Of a stretch of 54,768 nucleotides of DNA, positions 46,836 to 54,768 are shown piece by piece. Where the stretch lies: contig CAJNOQ010000327.1 of the NCBI GenBank assembly GCA_905250885.1, positions 1-54,768 on the forward strand, written 5' to 3'. A program made the position numbers and the translations under genes. How positions within the stretch are numbered: the first letter of the stretch is position 1; each line of letters starts with the position of its first letter. The DNA is from Didymodactylos carnosus. Taxonomy: Eukaryota; Rotifera; Eurotatoria; Philodinida; Philodinidae. Below the pieces are notes generated by a model, which ran no database searches, was not told the origin of the DNA, and was given only the letters and a program-made list of their open reading frames with translations.

Positions 46836-47990
46836 TATTATTTTAACATAAACGAACATGTTAGTACGCTCATCCAAATGTGTTCTGAATTTATCCTTTG
46901 AATGTGCTACGGTGGTTATTAATATTGAGTATGCTTTTTATAATATATTTATAATATTGAACACATGGCTTTTAAGAACGGTTGGAAAAGTACGTGATTA
47001 ATACCCTAAAGAATATTGCATTATGGCAAACAACAGATTTAACATAGATGTAACTCCATCTCCGAGACTCGAAATTCTAACAAAAGTCCTGGAAAGGCCA
47101 AATTTTATATCAGTTTGTATGATGTTCTCCATTCTCGACTCATACAAACAATTTCTAAATCATGTCTTGACTGCTGGATAAACACATTTTCATAGATGAC
47201 ATCGGATACTACTGCGGATATGGAAGTTAGTTTACGAGAAAAATGGATAATATCCAGCAGTGGCAGAGTTCCTACAATTCTAGAATTCTACTCCTATACA
47301 GCAGAATTGAATATGGATCCAGCAGCATGAGAGTGAGTAGGAGATAAAACATTTCGGATCGCAACCGAATGTTTTTATAAACCATGCGAGGTCAAAATCT
47401 CCAATTCTATCACATCATTCTTCAATTCTGCTGGAGCTAAGTTCAGTTCTATTTCAATTCTGCTGTGAAAATATTCAATTCTGTTGACAAGGATTCAATT
47501 CTGCTTAACTTGGTTGGTCTACGTATTTCTAAACATTCAATTCTGTCTCATCATTGGAAAAGTAAGTAGACTAATCCAGTTAAGCAGAATTGAATATTTT
47601 TTACAGCAGAATTGAAATAGAATTGTGCTTAGATCGTAATAGAATTGAATGTTTAGAAGCACGTAGACATCATTGTTCGATTCTGCTGGATCATATTCAA
47701 TTCTGCTGTATAGGAGTAGAATTCTAGAATTGTAGGAACTCTGCCATCCCTCATAATATCCGCTTAAATTTTATGAAATTTCATGGGGTTATTAGTTTTC
47801 ATTTTTAGGAATCATCCGCTAAAAACCGAACTCCTATAGCTCTATTTGTTAAAGTCAAAAGCAATTTCTAAGGAGTGAGTTCCAACTTGGATTTGTATCG
47901 GAATAAAAGTAAAACACCTCAATCATGGAGATGGAATTGTCCATCTCTGATCTGTTTCACCATGATATGAATGAAACGTTCGAAACTTGT
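46836..47990 (+). repeat. Direct repeat copy B, downstream of the RNA ligase
   Basis: Same order of blocks as copy A: GTACGCTCATCC with TTCTGAATTTATCC, GAGACTCGAAATTCTAACAA (47066 on), and the block from GATACTACTGCGGATATGGA (47205) to ACTTGTATAC. Differences are scattered point changes plus a 497-bp insertion at 47256-47752. The sequence after 47990 is not shared with A. Confidence 0.85.
47256..47752. mobile_element. 497-bp MITE in repeat B with 9-bp target duplication
   Basis: ATAATATCC occurs immediately before (47247-47255) and after (47753-47761) the insert. The inner ends are inverted copies (GGCAGAGTTCCTACAATTCT and its complement, about 60 bp). Copy A has the site uninterrupted (ATAATATCA at 42546-42554). 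A 9-bp duplication points to a Mutator-like family. The interior is built of repeated ATTCAATTCTGCTG words and has no coding capacity. Confidence 0.88.
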
Positions 47991-48514
47991 ATACTATCCG
48001 GTCTGAGCTTCCTGTCTTGTGTGTCAGTGGCTAGTTTATTGGGAGTTTGTGGGAGATGTTTGGACGAGAGTCAAGTTATTCTGAACGAGATATGCCGATA
48101 TATACTACGAACAGTGGGATTCTGAGAAGTTTCCGTTTCCTCTCGCTGCCAGTACAAGTAGAACAGCAGAAGTGAATATCCCAAAACCCGAATGACCATC
48201 TCTTGCGTTAGCTTTCTCTTTCCCTTTTTCTTCCTTTCTCCTTTTAAGCTTATTATACGTTCTTTTTTATACATTTTAAGGCGCACATATGGCGAAAGCC
48301 GCTTGTGCAATTGTTCTTTTTTCTTTTTCAATAAAAAGCTTAAATAAAAACAAAAATAGTGCAAGTCCACGATGTCGTACGTTACCAATAACAATTAGAA
48401 TGGCAAATAAAAATAGAAGTAGAAACAATAAGTAAACAGTGAACCAGAATTTAGAATCTCTAGCCAACTATTTTGTAGTACTTCTGTTCAACGGTATTTT
48501 TTACTTTCTGATCA

Positions 48515-49149
48515 GGGGGTCGTATCACGAAAAAACTTAAGTCCGGAAACTTAAACCGTATCACGAAAAAGACTTAAGTTGGCAATTTGTTTACCTTTTA
48601 AAAGTCGCTGACAACAGTGACAAATTTCGGATAAAAACCCGCAAAATAACGAAATATTTATTCTCTAATCTTTAGAATGTCGTTTTCGTCGAATCGTATC
48701 GTTAAACGCCTGATCTATTCAAAAAATGCGTCAATGACTCTGTTATGGCACATATTAAAGACGTGCCGTGCCATAAGAGAGAATTGTATGATAGGTATCA
48801 TACATATATATATATATATTCGTTCTCTTCCTTGCGGTCAGGAATTTCCCCAGTGTTAGTTCTTGGTTTCTTTATTTTCTGTGATCGCTTACATGTATTC
48901 CTAGTTTCCCAGATTACTAGATCAACTCTGGGTACATTTCCTTTTCGTGTAAAAATCAGATATAAATATACGCTAGTTTTGTGCAAAAGAGATCTCATTC
49001 AGTTACTGAATAAACTACATATACACAACAACGTATACAGGACTTAACAGACTCAAGTCCGACTTAAGGTTTCGGTCTTAACTTTAAAACTACATTTCCC
49101 ATGACTTAAATCACACTTTGACTTAAGTCTTTTTGTGATACGACCCTCC
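48515..49149. mobile_element. 0.63-kb TIR element (GGGTCGTATCAC ends)
   Basis: Left end AGGGGGTCGTATCACGAAAA and right end GTGATACGACCCTCC are inverted, followed inward by ACTTAAGTC words in matching order. The interior has a short TA microsatellite (about 48803-48818) and no domain-bearing frame. Target duplication unclear. Confidence 0.65.
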
Positions 49150-49821
49150 GGGATCCTTCCTTCATTTTTTTTCATCTGATCTTTTCGGACGATATATTCT
49201 CTAGAATTTTCGTTGCAGTTGTCTGATATAGAAAAAGAATTAAATGAGCTAACACGTGCAATAAACGAATAGAAAAAAAGTAATTGGATAGAGAATAACG
49301 GAACATACAACAATAAAAAAGTTAAATAAAAGCAGACACAAATAACATATTTTATCTCACTTGTAAAGAATGTAGTAAGCTACATTCAGTTCTATCAATA
49401 TAATATGGAATAGTTGTATAATATCTAATCAATGCCAAAGTAAGTCTAAAAAGATTCCGATAAAATAGATTATGTTAAGCGTCTGCCTAATCTAATCGAC
49501 AAAAAAAGGAATATCTTTATTTAAATAACTAGTAAACAGTATATTGAAGACTACTGTGCAGTCCGCTTCAGGATACAATCTCATGGAACTCTAGCATACA
49601 GAAATATTCCATGGAATGTATACCATACAATTATTAGTGTATACAAATTATTGCTTTAAATTAGTTTATGTTTCTATGTAATGAAATGAGATGTCGATAT
49701 AAACTTGAACTACAGACGTTAAATAAAGCGAATCTCACCAACTACCACGAGACCGATGCGCGCAGATACCATCTGAGACTAATGAACGATCCTGTTTTAT
49801 GTTGTCTCTTCTATTATTTAG
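49150..49821. other. Gap before the condensin gene, probably with its unseen first exon
   Basis: The kleisin exon that follows starts at an acceptor, so at least one 5' exon should lie here or further upstream. I could not choose among weak donors (for example near 49678 or 49719). Confidence 0.4.
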
Positions 49822-52556
49822 ATCTACGTGCGCTGTTCTATTATCCAAACAAAAATCTCCTCTTCAATCATCACTATTGTTATCGTCTGCCTATGAAACG
49901 GTTGCTCAACTTATCCAACGTCCTAATTTTGTCACAACGAAGAATGCATTTGACAATTTCTCAATTCTCGATAGTCTCATTGAAGTTGTTGATGATCCAG
50001 TACTAAATGGTGATTCTAATGAGCGAAAATTTATCGATGTAGCACAATTTCTATCGGCATCATCTCATGTCTATTCTTGTCGAGTCGATGCACTGTACAA
50101 ACAAGCTCATTTATTCATGCAAGGAATTTTAACGACAGCAAGTAAAGAAGAGGACGGTGAAAGTTGCAATGACGAGGAAGAAAAAGAAGAACAATATCAG
50201 ACAACAAAAGATGAAAATTCAGGAACATTAGATCAGAACAATAATATAAATCCTGAGAAAGAAAGTGAAGGTAACATTTGAAAGAAATACTGCGAAATAA
50301 AAATATTTCTGATATAAATTTGGCGAACCAATTTGGTAGTAAACAGACTTTGTGTGTGTAAATGTTTGTTCGACTAGTTGAATGACAGTGAAAACGCTAA
50401 ATGAATAAGTATTATTTCCCGCCGATGCTAACATTTTTGGGAACGTAATGCGATTGAGTATATATTGTTAAACGTTAATCGTATAGATGCCGCTGTTCAT
50501 TGAAAATTGAGGGAGTCAGTGGTCCTCTACAAGAATCTCTATCATATGAGAGATAATTATACATGCTTAATCTTCTTTAGGAGTTAGCTGACTTTTTGTA
50601 GTCATATAAACGTGATCAAAATTCTTTTTTTCTTTCTTTTACCTTCTTAGCTGAGAAAGACAATATTCAACTAAAACGTGTTTCCAAAAAATCTCGTTTA
50701 CGTCAATCTCAATTATGTGATGATATTTCAAAAATTACTTTACGCGACTGTCAACCATCTCTGATAACAAATCATCGTTTAATCACTATTCAACAACATT
50801 TATTTCAACAATATGTCGGTCATACAATTTCAACATCCGAAGATATTTATTGTCGACAATATTGGAAAACGGATTCCCTACCATTGTTTATTGAACTTAT
50901 GTTTCTGTCGAAAGAACAAAAAGAATCCGTGTCTATTGTACGTAATGATCGTCAACGACTACAGTTACCTATTGTACAGCCATCAACATCATCATCTGCA
51001 ACAGAAGTAAGTCAAGTTCGATCGAAGTGTGAATGGTTAGTTATCTCAGACATTAATGTGAAGAAGAGATAGCACAGTTACTCGTTAACGTTGTTTATGG
51101 AAGTGTCGCCCACTTTTCGGGATGCTTTTCTAAAATGTGTTTTGAAATATTGATTGTATTTTAGGTTTGTTTCTCAGTAGTTGAGCAAGAACCTTTCTCG
51201 TCACCACATCCTGATACTTGTTCATCAATCGAAATGAGCGAAGAGAAATCATCAGTGATAGTAACAAGTCAGTTCGATGATGATACTAATTGGCCATCAA
51301 CGGATGACAACGATCATTCGATAGTTTTTCACCAACACCAAACTAAACTGGACTATGTGGATTTGTCTTCCAATAATTCTAATTCGTCGGCAATTATGGA
51401 AACTATGTCTCTTTTGCCATCTTCAACACCATCAAAAACTCAAAAAAATCGTCGTTTATCATTTGAAGAGACACTGTTAGTAGACGGTGAAATACGGGAA
51501 AAGAAAGAAAAAATTCAACTTTTAACACGAGATTTATTTCGTCGACAAATGAATGAATATGAGCTTAACTTATTCAAAGAAAAGAAACATCTAACATCAA
51601 CAGCAATATCTCCAAAACAGCAGCAAAAAATACAAATGCAAATCTATGATGCATCTGATTTTATTGATCTTACAAAAGGTTAGTTCTTAGAAAAACATTA
51701 ATTCAGTCGTGTTTTTTGAATGTTCGTCTAATTTGTTTTGTGAAAAACTACCTAGGAATAATGTTTTACTTTCAAAATAATTTGGATTCGATTAGAATTA
51801 AACGTGAAATACAAGTGCTTCGAGAGGATCTTGACTATTAATTTGATTCAAAAACAATTCAAATATGCATGTCTATATTTAGGATGTCGTTATCCGTCTG
51901 ATTTTACTCATACATGCTTGCTATCTCCTGTTTTGAAAGTAAATTATTTAACTGTTCAACAGCGTTATGGACGTTCGACTTCGACCACTGCTACTCCAAT
52001 AAAAAACGAGATGATTGCAAAAGATCGAAGCGACAACGATGATGATCAATCTTTACCACTTCCATCTTTGTTATTTTCCGATATTGTTACAGAGCAACAT
52101 GTTCCATCGTCGACTGTTCTAGTCTTTCCAACAACAACGGATGGAAACGAAGACATGTTTGATATGACACTTAGAGCTGAAATCAATTCACTATTAAATG
52201 GAGCTACAACGGGACAAGATTCAAATCGAAAGAAGACAGAACAATTTCTTTTATTACGGTCGATTTTAAATAAATATTTATTTGAAAAAAGATCAACGGT
52301 TAATTTTATTGAACTGATGATTTATTTAGGTAAGTTTCTTAACTGATGATGAATATGACAGAATATATTGCATAATATTTTGTTTCTTTTGTTAGTTAAA
52401 AATCAGCACAAACTTTCATTGGATGCCCAATATTTAACATTAATTAATGTCTTTAATCAATTATTACATTTAGCTGTTAGTTCAGAAAAATTTTATATTC
52501 AAAATACTGAAGATGAAACAATATTGATTCAGCCACGACAACCTTGGTTTTTTTAA
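49822..52556 (+). CDS. NCAPH: Condensin I subunit H (kleisin, Barren/NCAPH), 5' end unresolved
   Basis: Exons 49822-50270, 50651-51006, 51165-51678, 51883-52329 and 52396-52556 stay in frame for about 640 residues; animal NCAPH is about 740. NCAPH closes the SMC2-SMC4 ring and recruits the HEAT subunits to compact mitotic chromosomes. The N-terminal kleisin signature is clear: TTKNAF, then SSHVYSCRVDALYKQAHLFM (family pattern ...KIYAxRVDAVH...). A Glu/Asp-rich linker follows, then RYPSDFTHTCLLSPVLKVNY, which matches the LPTDFxY segment. The C-terminal winged-helix segment is LSLDAQYLTLINVFNQLLHL with TEDETILI at the end. The central part is poorly conserved. For exon 4 an alternative acceptor just before 51800 would add about 28 residues in frame. 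Condensin II H2 fits less well because the TTKNAF/RVDA motifs are those of H. Missing: the first 50-100 residues. Confidence 0.82.
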
Positions 52557-53820
52557 CAGTACTTTTTACGCTTTTGTGTAAAATACGTATGTTTTCCATT
52601 TTTTATATTCGTGTTTATTTTTGTTAATACACTGCAGATTATTGTTGCTTCTTTTTGATGCAAGTATTGTTACCCATCTACATTATCATAACATATTTGC
52701 TCATACTGTGCGCCTCCATTTTGCTCACAGTGTTAGCTAAGTTAGACCATCGTGTTTACACTTCATGAAAAACGTTTTAGTCCTATATTCAGAGGTTACT
52801 GAATTTTAGGTCACATTAGACTCAAAAATGAAACATTCAGTGAGACTCATGATTTTCGCATTTGGTAAGATCCGAAGATGGAGTTTCTTTTAAACTCATT
52901 TAGTCACATAAATCTAGGTAATCCTCGCAACTCTCGCATTTTTTCTTCATTACTTTTTGACACGCACTTTAACAGGGCGATTACAGCACATGCGCCATTC
53001 CCAATAAAAACTATCCGACACTTATCTTAGTAGACTGCAGTAATAGAAGAATATAAGGATCGTATTCAGTTTACAACTTTTGATTATCTTCATGTGATAA
53101 ACGAAATAGGGGTGAAAAATGCGGGCAGACGAAGAAAGCAGTCTAAGATATCAAGTTTTAAAACTGCTATTTTCCAGAGTAGATGACTTGTTCCCTCTAA
53201 TTACTCAGTTGTGTGATGTGGACAGGGATATTACTTGACTCCAGGGAATCAAGCAATGCCAGTACTATCCCAGATCGTAAGAAAAATGAAGTACATGATA
53301 CTCATGAAATTTTAAAAAGCTTTTACTAAATGATAATTAGTATAAGTAACTGAACTAATAAGCACTTAATTTGCGCAGATCGTTTAACTCAAAGTTAGAT
53401 ACACTAAGCACATGCCGAAGAACTATGTTGTTTATCAATGACACCTTCTCATACAAAACCCCAAAACAATACAAACTGAGGCCTTAGTAAAAGAGAATCA
53501 TTCCATGTGTATCGAACAGAGCCGGGCAAAGCACGGGATTTCCAAATCCCAAGCCAAGTCAACAAGAATTTTCTCAGGTCAAGTCATGAGTCATAAAATT
53601 TTCTTTCAAGTCAAGTCTCGGGTTTTTCCACACCAAGTCAAATCACAAGTCATGACTTGAAATTCTTTTTTCGTAGAAAAATGTTCACATCAAATTCAGA
53701 AGTAATTCACGGACCTGAAGCGTGCATAAAAGTTATAATTTAGATAAAAGCAGAATAAAATTTTTAAGCGAGACATTTTAACTGACAAAAAGATCAGTAA
53801 GAATTAGAAAGATCATAGTG
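52557..53820. other. Gap downstream of the condensin gene with AAGTCA-rich repeat
   Basis: No gene. Between about 53545 and 53665 the words CAAGTCA and its inverted form TGACTTG recur (for example CAAGTCATGAGTC, CAAGTCATGACTTG), a low-copy irregular repeat, probably part of a decayed element. Confidence 0.45.
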
Positions 53821-53885
53821 AATCTCTTAATCATATATTATGTGTTGAAAAATATAATAAAAAGCTTACGACACTCGGTATTCCA
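53821..53885 (-). repeat. Inverted partial copy of the 5S 3' end and flank
   Basis: Complement of 54441-54505 with about two differences in 65. It covers the last 24 nt of the 5S gene, the T run and about 40 bp of 3' flank. Similarity stops abruptly inside the 5S sequence (after GGTATTCCA). Confidence 0.85.
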
Positions 53886-54344
53886 CTTCGGTATTCATCA
53901 GGGGTTGTCTACAGATGATTGTGATATTAAATGCATTAGTTCCCACTTCCACTAAAACCGAAACCAGTGCAATCTCCTGTTAGACAATGATAGAAACATT
54001 CATTATTCTAGAATACATAATGACAAAAGTGTTTGTGGCAGTCAAATTTCTCACGGAAAAGGAATCTGTTTCTAACTATAACTTGAAAAATTTTATTACA
54101 ATGTATCTAAAGTAGTAATGGTGTGATTTAGTTAAGGAAAATCAGTTTTAAAACGCATATTGTCTATTAAATATCTGTTAACAGCTCACAAAATGTATCT
54201 TAAATGACATTTTTTAGCTAATAAATTACACAGTTTTCAACGTTCTGAGTTGTTATGCAAGACACCAAAAAAAGTCCTCATCTACCATTCAAATTCTTTA
54301 TTTTGGTTTTTGGATACAGACGATTAGAAGAGCGCTTGATCATC

Positions 54345-54464
54345 GCTTACGGCCATACCACGTTGAATGCACCAGTTCTCGTCCGATCACTGAAGTTAAG
54401 CAACGTCGGGCTCGGTTAGTACTAGGATGGGTGACCGCCTTGGAATACCGAGTGTCGTAAGCTT
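54345..54464 (+). rRNA. 5S rRNA: 5S ribosomal RNA gene
   Basis: 120 nt, starting GCTTACGGCCATACCAC and ending with GTGTCGTAAGC, which pairs with the 5' end to form helix I. Internal control region elements are present: GAAGTTAAGCAACGTCGGGC (A box and intermediate element) and TGGGTGACCGCCTTGGAATA (C box). Length and sequence fit an animal 5S rRNA with no obvious disabling change, so it may be functional. A single copy lies in the window. Transcribed by Pol III via TFIIIA. Confidence 0.95.
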
Positions 54465-54467
54465 TTT
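54463..54467 (+). terminator. Pol III terminator of 5S rRNA
   Basis: Five T residues at the 3' end of the 5S gene. Confidence 0.8.
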
Positions 54468-54768
54468 ATTATACTTTTTAACACATAATATATGATTAAG
54501 AGAATCCCAAAACACAAAAAGGATTTTGTACAAATACAGATTCGGGCATGTGGATTAGTTTTGCAGAAACTGCAAAACAAAGTTCACTATTCTGTGTCCA
54601 TATTCTGTACAACGATTGAAGTTGTGTAATCGACTCGATGTTATCAGCAGTAGTTTTTGTATGTTTTTTGTGTTCTGTTTTTGATATAAGCTTTATTCTG
54701 TCACAATACGAGCGGAAAAATGTTCCATTATAGTTATAGATTTCTCCTCCCCGCTTGATAGGCGAAGC

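Noticed and set aside
47925-48125. 66-codon frame at the end of repeat B
   Set aside because: The first part lies in the A/B repeat, where copy A is not open in the same way; no domain.

Overview
The window is AT-rich nuclear DNA of a eukaryote, almost certainly a small metazoan. The genes have GT-AG introns, many only 44-64 bp long, and encode Rab11, ABCF1, a condensin kleisin and a synaptotagmin-like protein. They sit among an animal-type tRNA-Arg(ACG), a 5S rRNA gene, a tRNA-derived SINE and a dense crowd of inverted-repeat transposons. Short introns, a Penelope-like element with a GIY-YIG domain, a FLYWCH/GCM-like transposon protein and a phage-type RNA ligase would fit a bdelloid rotifer. 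That assignment is an inference, not a demonstration.

Layout. 1-2.3 kb: unassigned sequence, then a 1-kb transposon with motif-rich terminal inverted repeats around a broken zinc-finger ORF. 3.1-3.9 kb (-): a two-exon single-pass membrane protein of unknown function. 4-9.8 kb: non-coding, with a long hairpin and a minisatellite. 9.8-12.4 kb (+): a five-exon synaptotagmin-like double-C2 protein. 13.0-13.9 kb: a TTAA-flanked element with a nested element. 16.8-19.9 kb (-): Rab11 in three exons with a foldback element in an intron. 22-31.7 kb: a transposon graveyard of inverted-repeat elements and a few doubtful ORF fragments. 32.7-41.9 kb (+): ABCF1 in 14 exons. Its acidic/lysine-rich N-terminus is built from a series of phase 1-1 exons, and its introns house a tRNA-Arg gene, foldbacks, a SINE and a nested set of elements. 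42-48 kb: a repeated segment from just downstream of ABCF1 occurs twice as direct copies. Between the copies lie a Penelope-like remnant with 386-bp inverted arms that look identical, and an intact T4 Rnl1-like RNA ligase gene. 48.5-49.1 kb: another TIR element. 49.8-52.6 kb (+): a condensin subunit H (Barren) kleisin. 54.3-54.5 kb (+): a 5S rRNA gene whose 3' end and flank are repeated in inverted orientation 0.5 kb upstream.

The host genes (membrane trafficking, translation-linked ABCF ATPase, chromosome condensation) show no common pathway or operon-like logic; they look like ordinary neighbours in a repeat-rich region. The standout is the RNA ligase. All nucleotidyltransferase motifs and the T4 Rnl1-specific C-terminal domain are intact, it carries one 53-bp intron, and it sits inside a locally duplicated, transposon-laden segment. 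Taken together these look like a domesticated horizontally acquired RNA-repair enzyme.

All multi-exon models were built by eye from splice signals and reading-frame continuity. Each complete model gives an exact multiple of three, but no transcript evidence or database search was available.
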